Translations under genes and position numbers: made by a program | The notes under the pieces: model-generated | What the model was told of the DNA's origin: nothing | Seen by the model: only the letters and a program-made list of their open reading frames with translations | The model's database searches: none | NCBI GenBank assembly: GCA_020024555.1 | Contig: JAHHTQ010000007.1 | Span: forward strand, 8,728-72,727 | From: Angelakisella sp. | Lineage (GTDB): Bacteria > Bacillota > Clostridia > Oscillospirales > Ruminococcaceae | Length of the DNA stretch: 64,000 nucleotides | Direction: 5' to 3' | Shown: positions 27,244-36,081 of the stretch, piece by piece | Position numbering within the stretch: the stretch's first letter is position 1 | How the letters are laid out: every line of letters begins with the position of its first letter

Positions 27244-27909
27244 ATGAAAAAATTAATGAAAAGCATATCAATTATATTAGTAATGGGAATAATTCTGTTA
27301 ATGGGTGGTTGTGACAAAAAAACAGATACAAATACAAGGAAAACTCTGCTTACGCAAGGTTTGGAACTGGTTGAATTGATAGAAGAAATGGCAAACAGTG
27401 ATACGTATATAACTATATTTTCGGGAAATCCCAAAATTGCGGAAAAATTAAAAGATGTACAGGACGGAGATTATACAAAAACAAAGGCTATATACAGTAT
27501 TGATTTTAACAGCAATTCTTTTGAAAGTATTATAGGTATTTTATCAGGAATAGCTAATTTTGACAATCTATCCGATGATTTAAAAAATGTTATTAAATCA
27601 AAGTTAAAATCATCTTTCGCAACACAGATAAATTCGCTTTCGGGGGCGGAAGCTTTGGCTGCAAGCGCAATATGTATAGCGACAAAGACATTTGTTTGTG
27701 AAGAAATGAAAGAAGATACAATATATCTTTACACATACGAAGATGCCTTACCGGTTGTGGTAACTTTTATAAAAGGTGAAGATGAAACAGTACTTGCAAA
27801 TGCCACTTTTTTATTTTTAGATAAAGCTTTGTTTGATAATCAAGAAGCTATTGAGAAGTTTTTTAAAGAATTTTCCCATCAAATTGTTATAAAAGAAGTA
27901 GAAAGGTAA
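27244..27909 (+). CDS. Predicted lipoprotein of unknown function
   Basis: This 221-residue protein begins with a lipoprotein signal peptide: Met-Lys-rich start, hydrophobic core, and lipobox LMGGC with the lipidated Cys at about residue 23. TGGAGG precedes the ATG at 27244 (an in-frame TTG at 27238 is less likely). The mature part is mostly alpha/beta with no motif I recognise; a TFVCEEMKEDTIYLYTYED region alternates as strands. It is a single-gene unit anchored outside the membrane. Confidence 0.8.
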   Translation: MKKLMKSISIILVMGIILLMGGCDKKTDTNTRKTLLTQGLELVELIEEMANSDTYITIFSGNPKIAEKLKDVQDGDYTKTKAIYSIDFNSNSFESIIGILSGIANFDNLSDDLKNVIKSKLKSSFATQINSLSGAEALAASAICIATKTFVCEEMKEDTIYLYTYEDALPVVVTFIKGEDETVLANATFLFLDKALFDNQEAIEKFFKEFSHQIVIKEVER

Positions 27910-28000
27910 TAAAAGTAAAAAAGGTAATAAAAAACACGAATGTTAGTATAAATATATAAAAATATACAGTTTGTTGTCGAATGAGTATATCTGGATAATA

Positions 28001-28040
28001 AAAAAGGGTGGAAACGGTTTTTGTTGTTTCCACTCTTTTT
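28001..28040. terminator. Bidirectional terminator between lipoprotein and rnhA
   Basis: AAAAAGGGTGGAAAC pairs with GTTTCCACTCTTTTT; A-run on one side and T-run on the other suit both converging genes. Confidence 0.85.
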
Positions 28041-28042
28041 GG

Positions 28043-28486
28043 TTATTTTTTCAGTTGCATATAATAATTGACAGCCAGTCTGTCACAGCGTTCATTATAT
28101 TTGTGCCCTGCGTGTCCCTTTACCCATACAAATTCTACATTATGAATTTCAAGTAGTTTTAGTAATGTTTCCCATAAGTCAGGATTTTGCGCCTTGTCTT
28201 TTTTGTTTCGCATCCAGTTGTTAGCTTTCCAACGTTTTGCCCAACCTTGTGTTATTGCGTCTACAACATATTTTGAGTCGGTGGTTAACACAACGTCGCA
28301 TGGGCGTTTTAGCGCTTCCAATCCCTTTATGACAGCTGTTATTTCCATACGATTATTTGTTGTGTCTATTTCTCCGCCACTAAGCTCTTTTTCGTGAGCG
28401 CCGCTTACAAGTATTGCGCCCCAACCACCCGGTCCGGGGTTACCGCTACATGCTCCGTCAGTATATATATATACTTTATTATTCAT
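28043..28486 (-). CDS. rnhA: Ribonuclease HI
   Basis: This 147-residue enzyme cuts RNA in RNA-DNA hybrids. The four acidic metal ligands are in place: Asp10 (YTDGACSGNPGPGGWG), Glu48 (NNRMEIT), Asp70 (TTDSKYV) and Asp135 (after VKGHAGHKYNERC). The length matches E. coli RnhA, and the basic protrusion (WAKRWKANNW) is present. AAAGG lies before the ATG. Confidence 0.95.
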   Translation of the reverse strand: MNNKVYIYTDGACSGNPGPGGWGAILVSGAHEKELSGGEIDTTNNRMEITAVIKGLEALKRPCDVVLTTDSKYVVDAITQGWAKRWKANNWMRNKKDKAQNPDLWETLLKLLEIHNVEFVWVKGHAGHKYNERCDRLAVNYYMQLKK

Positions 28487-29015
28487 CTCTACTGCCTTTC
28501 TTTATACTGTTGGCAACACCCCAAAATTAACACCTGTCGTTTAAATAGAGTATTGCGCGCAATAGTTTATAAAAAAATTATTGATATAATACACTATCAG
28601 TTTTTGTATGATATTGCCTATAAAATGTTCTGTTAATATTATATTTGATTTTGTATATATTTTCAAGAATAAGTATAAATATTTATCTGAATTATAAAAA
28701 TATTAAATAAAGTAATATTGTTTAAATAGTATTAAAAAAACTAAAATAAAAGTTTGAAATTATATATAATTCATAATAACACAAGAATTTAATTATATAA
28801 TATTGATGAAAATAATATAAAATATTGCAAAATTATATGCAATATGATAGAATATATCATTGTAGAAATATATTTTAAACTTTTATAAAACCTGTAATAA
28901 TATTATTTTTATTAAATATATTTTTAATATTAAGGCTATATTTATTATTAAATTAATTACGGATAGTTTAAATAGAGTAATAGTGTATAGCAAAAACCTA
29001 AGGAGGACACAAACA
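28487..29015. other. AT-rich intergenic region upstream of rnhA and glpK
   Basis: This stretch holds no gene, repeat or hairpin that I can support. Bases from about 28640 to 28980 are extremely AT-rich. It must contain the divergent promoters of rnhA and glpK, but many weak -10-like sequences prevent choosing one. Confidence 0.5.
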
Positions 29016-30512
29016 ATGGCAAAGTATGTAATGGCGCTGGATTCGGGAACAACAAGTAACAGATGTATTTTATTTGATAAAAAGGGACGGGTATGTTCTG
29101 TCGCTCAAAAAGAATTCAGGCAATATTTCCCACAGCCGGGTTGGGTGGAACACGACGCCGACCAGATATGGGGAACACAACTGGAAGTTGCGCAAGATGC
29201 TATGAAAAATATAGGAGCTTCTGCCGCTGATATTGCCGCTATCGGTATTACAAACCAACGTGAAACAACAATAGTATGGGATAAGATAACAGGCGAACCT
29301 GTACATCGCGCAATAGTATGGCAATGCAGAAGAACATCTGAATATTGCGATACGTTAAAAGCGAAGGGACTTACAGAAAAATTCAGGGAGAAAACAGGAC
29401 TGGTTATTGATGCCTATTTTTCGGGAACAAAGCTTAAATGGATACTCGATAATGTAGAGGGAGCAAGAGAAAAGGCTGAAAGAGGAGAGCTTTTATTTGG
29501 TACGGTGGAGACGTGGTTGATATGGAAACTGACAAAGGGCGCCGTACACGTAACAGATTATTCAAACGCGTCTAGAACAATGCTATTTAATATAAATACA
29601 CTGGACTGGGACGATGAAATATTGGAGGAACTTGATATTCCAAAAAGTATGTTGCCAACACCAAAACCGTCAAGTTGCGTTTATGGTTATGCTGATGCGT
29701 CATTCTTTGGAGCGCCTATATCAATAAGCGGCGCGGCAGGTGACCAACACGCCGCTCTCTTTGGTCAAACTTGTTTTAATGAGGGTGAAGTAAAAAATAC
29801 ATACGGCACAGGCTGTTTTATGCTTATGAATATCGGTGAAAAGCCTATATTTTCAAAAAACGGATTGATAACAACCATAGCGTGGGGACTTGACGGAAAA
29901 GTAAACTACGCTTTGGAAGGTTCGGTATTTGTTGCGGGCGCGGCTATTCAGTGGCTACGTGATGAACTGAAAATTATTGATTCGTCAGCAGATTCTGAGT
30001 ATATGGCGCAAAAAGTAAAAAATACAAACGGTTGCTATGTTGTGCCGGCATTCACAGGACTTGGCGCGCCGCATTGGGATCAATATGCAAGGGGCGCAAT
30101 AGTTGGTTTAACACGTGGCTGTAACAAGTATCACATAATAAGGGCAACACTTGATTCACTGTGTTATCAGGCTTATGATGTGCTAAAAGCTATGCAGGCG
30201 GATACGGGGATAAAATTAAAATCCCTTAAAGTAGACGGTGGGGCAAGCGCAAATAATTATTTAATGCAAACGCAGGCAAATTTAATAAACGCGCCAGTAC
30301 ATCGTCCACGTTGCGTAGAGACTACCGCAATGGGAGCGGCATATCTTGCGGGACTTGCTGTCGGTTATTGGTCAAACAAAGAAGATGTTATTAAAAATTG
30401 GGCAATGGACAGAATATTTACACCCGATATAGAGGAAGAAAAACGTGAAGAAATGATAAAGGGCTGGAACAAGGCTGTTCGTTGTTCTTATGACTGGGCA
30501 AAAGAAGATTGA
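29016..30512 (+). CDS. glpK: Glycerol kinase
   Basis: This 498-residue FGGY-family kinase converts glycerol to glycerol 3-phosphate. It starts MAKYVMALDSGTTSNRCILF and includes ITNQRETTIVWD, the ADP-binding GAAGDQHAALFGQ, and TYGTGCFMLMN. AGGAGG precedes the ATG at 29016. No glpF or glpD is adjacent. In Gram-positives GlpK is activated by HPr-dependent phosphorylation of a His; HPr is encoded just downstream on the opposite strand. Confidence 0.96.
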   Translation: MAKYVMALDSGTTSNRCILFDKKGRVCSVAQKEFRQYFPQPGWVEHDADQIWGTQLEVAQDAMKNIGASAADIAAIGITNQRETTIVWDKITGEPVHRAIVWQCRRTSEYCDTLKAKGLTEKFREKTGLVIDAYFSGTKLKWILDNVEGAREKAERGELLFGTVETWLIWKLTKGAVHVTDYSNASRTMLFNINTLDWDDEILEELDIPKSMLPTPKPSSCVYGYADASFFGAPISISGAAGDQHAALFGQTCFNEGEVKNTYGTGCFMLMNIGEKPIFSKNGLITTIAWGLDGKVNYALEGSVFVAGAAIQWLRDELKIIDSSADSEYMAQKVKNTNGCYVVPAFTGLGAPHWDQYARGAIVGLTRGCNKYHIIRATLDSLCYQAYDVLKAMQADTGIKLKSLKVDGGASANNYLMQTQANLINAPVHRPRCVETTAMGAAYLAGLAVGYWSNKEDVIKNWAMDRIFTPDIEEEKREEMIKGWNKAVRCSYDWAKED

Positions 30513-30576
30513 TAAATATATTATTAAACTAACAAAGTTATACGCAATATATTATTTTAATATACTTATTCAACAT

Positions 30577-30613
30577 AAAAAGGTAGCGGATTTTTGCAGT
30601 CTGCTACCTTTTT
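30577..30613. terminator. Bidirectional terminator between glpK and HPr
   Basis: AAAAAGGTAGCGGA pairs with TCTGCTACCTTTTT around a short loop; suits both converging genes. Confidence 0.88.
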
Positions 30614-30631
30614 ATTATGTATTATTAATAT

Positions 30632-30901
30632 TTATAGATTAAAATCATTATCAATCATTTTAACAAGTGTTTCAACTGCGTCCACTTCGTCTTCGCCGTT
30701 TGCTGTAAGGGTAACTGTTTCGCCTTGATTTAGTCCAAGAGACAAAAGCATTACAATACTTTTTGCATTAGCCTCAGCGCCGTCGCTCTCTTTCTTTATA
30801 ACTATTTTAGATTTAAATTTACTTGCGCAAGTAATAAAATCTGATGCAGGACGGGCATGTAGACCTGTTGGACTATTGATAACTGTTGTTTTGCTGTACA
30901 T
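30632..30901 (-). CDS. ptsH: Phosphocarrier protein HPr
   Basis: This 89-residue protein is HPr of the sugar phosphotransferase system. It has the His15 motif TGLHARPASDF and the Ser46 region NAKSIVMLLSLG used by HPr kinase in carbon catabolite control. TAGGAGG lies before the ATG. Enzyme I is not adjacent. It contrasts with the His-less homologue at 26899-27132. Confidence 0.93.
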   Translation of the reverse strand: MYSKTTVINSPTGLHARPASDFITCASKFKSKIVIKKESDGAEANAKSIVMLLSLGLNQGETVTLTANGEDEVDAVETLVKMIDNDFNL

Positions 30902-31496
30902 AATTATAAACCTCCTAAAAATATAAAAGTGTTTTCCTTTGCGATTGTATATAAAATTTAATTATCGCCGTAAATAATGATAAAATTTGCAATAAAATAT
31001 ATTTTTAAAAATACTCTTATTATTGTTATTGTACAATTTTTATTTAGTTTTAACAATCCCTAAAAAAATTAATTTACAAAAAATTTAGTTTATAAAAATT
31101 ACTTTTAATCAGATTAATATTTGTAAAAATATGTTTATGGGAGTAGTATTTTTTATGTCAATAAATATAAATTTATCTTATATAATGAAATTAATACACT
31201 TATAAAATATATTATCACAATATTATTTTTTTGGCAATACTTACACAAATTTTATTTGTAATTTAATAATTATAGTATAAATATACAGATTGACTTGTGG
31301 GAATAACTTTTAAAATATAGTATAAAATACAAAATAAGTTTTTGTTATCATACTTATTGACAATTTATATAATACATAATGATATTTGCCTTTATTAATC
31401 TAATTTTTAAATTGTAAAAAAATAAGTTGATTTTATCGCTTTGTTGTATTAAAATAAGTTTAAAAATTTTTACAAAAGAAAGTTGAGGATAGTGTG
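30902..31496. other. AT-rich intergenic region between HPr and ABC exporter
   Basis: No gene or repeat is seen. A candidate promoter for the ABC genes is TTGACA at 31357-31362 with TGATAT at 31380-31385 (17-base spacer). That would leave a leader of about 100 bases without a clear riboswitch fold. Confidence 0.45.
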
Positions 31497-33254
31497 ATGA
31501 AACAATTAAGGTTTGTAAATGAATTTATGTATGGAAAACGCAAATTATTTTCACTTGCAATGGTTCTTACGGTAGTATCAACTATGCTATACTTTATATA
31601 TCCTTTTTTGACAAGAGTACTTGTCGATGATATACTTGTCGGAAAAGCAAATGCAGAAGGTGAAATTGTACACAATTTTTCTTTGCTTGTGCCTATACTT
31701 ATTGCAATAATAGTATCGCAGGTTATTAAAAATGCTGTAAAGTATGGCGTAATAGTTGCAAGTGAAGATGTGTCGCAAACTGTTTTGCAGAGAATGAGAA
31801 CGGCAATATACGCGCATTTGAGTGAACTTGATGTTTCGTTTTACAATGAATACCGTACAGGTGACCTTATGACACGTCTTACGGCAGATATGGACAGAAT
31901 AAGGCATACCATAGCGTGGATAGCGTATAATGTCTTGGAAAGCGTTTGTCTGTTTTTATTCACTGTTATTTATTATTTTACATTAGAACCAAAACTTGCG
32001 CTTATTATGTTGTTAATAACACCTATAATATTTTTGCCCGCATTTTTTTATGCCAAAACAGCGCATAAATTATTTGGAAAAGTGCGTGAAAAACTATCAA
32101 AGATGAATACAATAGCGCAGGAAAATATATCGGGTAACAAGACAATAAAAGCTTTCGCGCAAGAAGTATATGAGTGCGAAAAATTTGCGAAAGCATCGGG
32201 TGAGTTTAGAGATGCGAATATTGACGCAAGCTTATATTGGTTAAAGTTTTGGCCGATTATTGACGTATTCAGTCAAAGTTTGAGTACAATAGCCATTTTG
32301 GTAGGCGGTATTTTTATTATAGGTGACAAAATGAGCTTTGGCGCATTGACAGCGATATCATTGCTTACTTGGGGTATATCGTCTCCTATTGCAAATATGG
32401 GTATGTATATAAACGATATGCAGCATTTCTTTGTTTCTGTTGATAAAATAATGGAAGTATACTATGCTCCGGTAAAAATAACAAATGTTAAAAAGCCGTA
32501 TAAACCTACATCAAGACCAAAAGGCGATATTGTTTTTGAAAATGTCAGCTATAAGTATAATTGCGACAAAAAGTCAAAATACAGTGTCGAAAATATAAAT
32601 TTATCAATAAAATCAGGTGAAACAGTCGCAATTATGGGCGCGACAGGCAGTGGAAAGACAACTGTTTTGAATATGATACCACGACTACTCGACGCGCAAG
32701 AGGGTAGGATACTTGTTGACGGCGTTGATGTTAAAAAATGGGATATGCAGGAACTGCGTAAATGTATAGGCTACGCAACGCAAGATGTAATACTGTATTC
32801 AAACAGCGTAGACGCAAACATTGCTTATGGTAACCCTGATTTGGACGAGGAGACCGTAAAAACCTGCGCAACTCTTGCGGCAGGACAATTTATAGAAAAA
32901 TTGTCGGACGGATACGAAACCATAATAGGAGAACGGGGAACAGGACTTTCCGGCGGACAAAAACAGAGAATAGCCCTTGCGCGCGCTATTGCCGTAAAAC
33001 CCGCAATATTAATTCTTGATGACACTACTTCCGCTGTGGATAACGAAACAGAAGAATATATACAAAACAGTCTTAATAATCTACCGTTTGAGTGCACCAA
33101 AGTTATAGTTGCCCAAAGAATTTCATCGGTACAAAATGCCGATAAGATAGTAATAATGGAAAACGGTAAAATATTGGAGATGGGTAAGCACAAAGAACTT
33201 ATAGAAAACAAAGCTTACTATTATGAAATATGTAAACTGCAAGGTTATGTTTAA
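31497..33254 (+). CDS. ABC exporter half-transporter with degenerate ATPase residues
   Basis: This 585-residue protein has six transmembrane helices (to about residue 310) and an ATP-binding domain with Walker A GATGSGKTT, signature LSGGQKQR and Walker B ILILDDTTSAVD. The catalytic Glu is replaced by Asp, and the switch His by Gln (VAQRISS). This is the pattern of the non-catalytic subunit in heterodimeric exporters such as BmrC/BmrD or TM287/288. The ATG at 31497 fits the GAGGA site better than the GTG just before it. It is 30 bases before its partner. The substrate (drug, lipid or peptide) is unknown. Confidence 0.92.
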   Translation: MKQLRFVNEFMYGKRKLFSLAMVLTVVSTMLYFIYPFLTRVLVDDILVGKANAEGEIVHNFSLLVPILIAIIVSQVIKNAVKYGVIVASEDVSQTVLQRMRTAIYAHLSELDVSFYNEYRTGDLMTRLTADMDRIRHTIAWIAYNVLESVCLFLFTVIYYFTLEPKLALIMLLITPIIFLPAFFYAKTAHKLFGKVREKLSKMNTIAQENISGNKTIKAFAQEVYECEKFAKASGEFRDANIDASLYWLKFWPIIDVFSQSLSTIAILVGGIFIIGDKMSFGALTAISLLTWGISSPIANMGMYINDMQHFFVSVDKIMEVYYAPVKITNVKKPYKPTSRPKGDIVFENVSYKYNCDKKSKYSVENINLSIKSGETVAIMGATGSGKTTVLNMIPRLLDAQEGRILVDGVDVKKWDMQELRKCIGYATQDVILYSNSVDANIAYGNPDLDEETVKTCATLAAGQFIEKLSDGYETIIGERGTGLSGGQKQRIALARAIAVKPAILILDDTTSAVDNETEEYIQNSLNNLPFECTKVIVAQRISSVQNADKIVIMENGKILEMGKHKELIENKAYYYEICKLQGYV

Positions 33255-33284
33255 AAATAATATTTACAGTAAGGAGGAAATACC

Positions 33285-35054
33285 GTGGCAAAAAGAAATA
33301 AATTTGATGTTGACGAAACACTGGGCGCATCATTTAATATGAATATGTTAAAACGCTCTTTTAAGTATATATGGCGTGAAAAGAAAAAATTTTTGTTGGC
33401 GCTTCTTTTTCAGATGACAGCGATAGTTATATGGCTTGCAGGACCGCTACTTACAAGTAGGGCGATAGATGAAAATATTCCTCAAAAAGATATAAAAATG
33501 TTGGTAATAAATTGTATTTTAATCACTGTGACAATTATTATACATTCGTTACTTGTTGCGCAGGCGAATAAACAAATCAATATAGTAGGTCAACGTATAA
33601 TATATGATATACGAAAAGATTTATTTGAACATTTGCAAGAACTTTCATTTACATATTATGATACCCGTCCGCACGGTAAAATTCTTGTAAGGGTTATTAA
33701 CTATGTAAACTCGGTTGCGAATATTTTGTCTAACGGTCTATTGACTGTTTTGCTTCAAATATTTAACTTGGGCTTTATAGCAATGTATATGTTTATCTTG
33801 GACGTAAAGCTGTCATTTATTGTTATAAGCGGTTTGCCGTTTGTAATTATCTGGATAATGATAATAAAGCCTATTCAAAGAAAGGCATATCAAAAATACA
33901 GTAATAAGAGCAGTAATGTCAATGCTTATCTTAATGAAAGTATTACCTGTATGAAAATTACCCAGTTATTTACACGGGAAAAATATAATGAGGATATTTT
34001 TGACAATTTGATACAGGAGTCAAAAGAGGCTTGGTTTAAGTCTGTATTCACGGCAAGTACGGTTCACCCTGTTATTGACAGCATAAGTAAAGTAGTAATA
34101 GCCATACTTCTCTATTATGGTATTTTTATGGCAAATCCTATTGTATCACTCGGTACGTTAATGGCAATGATGCAGTATTCCAATCGTTTTTGGAACCCTA
34201 TTGTGCAAATAGCGAATCTATACAATAACTTTATCAACAATATGGCTTATTTGGAGAGAATTTTTGAGACAATAGATGAGCCTGTTGAGGTAAGCGATGT
34301 TGAAGATGCAAAAGAAATGCCAACTATCAAAGGTGACGTAGAGTTTAAAAATGTAACGTTTGAGTATGAAGAAGGTCAACCTGTCCTTAAAAATGTCAGC
34401 TTTACGGTAAAAGCGGGCGAAAGCGTGGCTCTTGTAGGCCCGACAGGTAGCGGAAAAAGTACGATTATCAACCTTATCAGCAGATTTTATAATGTTACAG
34501 ACGGACAGGTGCTTATTGACGGACAGGATATTTCAAAAGTAAGACTTAAATCTTTGAGAAAACAAATGGGTATTATGATGCAGGAGAGTTTTGTTTTTTC
34601 GGATACAATAGAGGCCAATATAAGATATGGTTGTCTTTCGGCTGATGATGAAAAAGTGCGTAAGAGCGCTGAGCTTGTTTGCGCAAATGAATTTATAGAA
34701 AAACTACCAGATGACTATGACACAATGCTTCCTGAACGTGGTTCGGCGCTGTCACAGGGAGAAAAACAACTGCTTTCCTTTGCAAGAACAGTGGCTTCTT
34801 CGCCAAAGATACTTATTCTTGATGAGGCGACAAGTTCGATTGATACAAAGACAGAAAAGGCGCTGCAAACAGGTATTAACGAAATGATGAAGGGTTGCAC
34901 ATCATTTGTTGTTGCGCACCGCCTTTCAACAATACGCGCGTGTGACAAGATAATGTATATCAAAGACGGCGTAATTGCCGAATGTGGCAAACACGATGAA
35001 CTGATGGCTAAAAAAGGACTATACTATAATCTTTCGAAAAATTTAAAAGCATAA
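33285..35054 (+). CDS. ABC exporter half-transporter, catalytic partner
   Basis: This 589-residue partner has a cytoplasmic N-terminal extension, six helices, and an ATP domain with Walker A GPTGSGKST, Walker B ILILDEATSSID with catalytic Glu, and the switch His in VAHRLST. Its signature is LSQGE rather than LSGGQ. The degenerate signature of this subunit and the degenerate Walker B of the previous subunit would face each other in one nucleotide site, leaving one active site. The start is GTG with AAGGAGG upstream. Confidence 0.92.
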   Translation: MAKRNKFDVDETLGASFNMNMLKRSFKYIWREKKKFLLALLFQMTAIVIWLAGPLLTSRAIDENIPQKDIKMLVINCILITVTIIIHSLLVAQANKQINIVGQRIIYDIRKDLFEHLQELSFTYYDTRPHGKILVRVINYVNSVANILSNGLLTVLLQIFNLGFIAMYMFILDVKLSFIVISGLPFVIIWIMIIKPIQRKAYQKYSNKSSNVNAYLNESITCMKITQLFTREKYNEDIFDNLIQESKEAWFKSVFTASTVHPVIDSISKVVIAILLYYGIFMANPIVSLGTLMAMMQYSNRFWNPIVQIANLYNNFINNMAYLERIFETIDEPVEVSDVEDAKEMPTIKGDVEFKNVTFEYEEGQPVLKNVSFTVKAGESVALVGPTGSGKSTIINLISRFYNVTDGQVLIDGQDISKVRLKSLRKQMGIMMQESFVFSDTIEANIRYGCLSADDEKVRKSAELVCANEFIEKLPDDYDTMLPERGSALSQGEKQLLSFARTVASSPKILILDEATSSIDTKTEKALQTGINEMMKGCTSFVVAHRLSTIRACDKIMYIKDGVIAECGKHDELMAKKGLYYNLSKNLKA

Positions 35055-35060
35055 AAAAAT

Positions 35061-35112
35061 AAAACCGGGTAAATGAGTGATAATTAATCAAACATTTACC
35101 CCGTTTTTTTAT
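35061..35112. terminator. Bidirectional terminator between ABC exporter and degV
   Basis: AAAACCGGGTAAATG pairs with CATTTACCCCGTTTT, with A-run and T-run on either side. Confidence 0.85.
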
Positions 35113-35125
35113 TTTTATAAATATT

Positions 35126-35977
35126 TTATTTGTGTAGATAAATTATTCCAAGTGTTCCCGGACCGCAGTGCGTAAATATTGTAGAACCTGCTTTTGTTAC
35201 GTAAACTTCCTCAAACGGTTGATATTTGCGGACTTCATCAATTATTGTTTCCACATATTTATCATCTTTCATAGTATGTGTGATGATTATGCGTTTTGTG
35301 TCTATGTCGTTTCTGTCTCCCAAACGGTCTTTGATATAGTTAGGCAAAATCTTTTCAATATTTCCACGATATTTTTTTCCTACTCCCATAGCGCCGTTTT
35401 TTACTTCTATACATGGTTTTAGGTTCAGTAGGTTTGCGCCAAGTGCCGCAACACCGCTACATCTGCCGCCTTTGTGCAAATATGTCAGCGTATCTATGCA
35501 AAAGCTGATATCCATTTTTTCTGTCAAATCTGTACAGATACGATGAATTTCTTTTGCTGATTTGCCCTCTCTTGCAAGGTCGGAGGCGATTGTCGCAAGG
35601 ATACCGACACCCGAAGAAAGAGACTTACTGTTTACTACCCATACGTTTCCAACTTGCTCTGCCGCTATGCACGCATTGCGATATGTGCTGGAAAAACCCT
35701 CGCCAATATCAATATGGACAACATCATAACCTTCATTATGAAGTTTTGTAAATAGTTCAGAAAAATCAAACGGGGTTGCCGCCGATGTTTTCGGCAATGC
35801 TCTTTTCTCATTAAAATATTGTTCTAGTTGGCTGTTATCAACGTCTACGCCGTCTTTATAAGAATTTTCACCCAAAGCTACATATAGCGGAACAATACCT
35901 TTAATATCAAATTTTTCAACTAATTCATGGGATAAATCGAATGTACTGTCAACAGTAATTGCAACTTTATTACTCAT
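35126..35977 (-). CDS. DegV family fatty-acid-binding protein
   Basis: This 283-residue protein fits the DegV family (FakB-like), which presents fatty acids to the FakA kinase. It has the N-terminal VTVDSTFDLS-type segment (here ITVDSTFDLS), KTSAATPFDF in the lipid-binding region, IGEGFSSTYRNA and LTYLHKGGRCSG. The end HCGPGTLGIIY is typical. FakA is not adjacent. Confidence 0.92.
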   Translation of the reverse strand: MSNKVAITVDSTFDLSHELVEKFDIKGIVPLYVALGENSYKDGVDVDNSQLEQYFNEKRALPKTSAATPFDFSELFTKLHNEGYDVVHIDIGEGFSSTYRNACIAAEQVGNVWVVNSKSLSSGVGILATIASDLAREGKSAKEIHRICTDLTEKMDISFCIDTLTYLHKGGRCSGVAALGANLLNLKPCIEVKNGAMGVGKKYRGNIEKILPNYIKDRLGDRNDIDTKRIIITHTMKDDKYVETIIDEVRKYQPFEEVYVTKAGSTIFTHCGPGTLGIIYLHK

Positions 35978-36081
35978 AAAACAACTCCATTTCTAAAAAT
36001 TTAAACAACATAAGTTTATCTGAAATTTATGAAAAAATTAACTATAATATGTGAATAAATATATAATATAGGTAACTTTTA

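Noticed and set aside
28640..28980. Origin or CRISPR-like AT-rich array before glpK
   Set aside because: Only AT-rich sequence; no regular repeats, DnaA boxes or spacers were seen.
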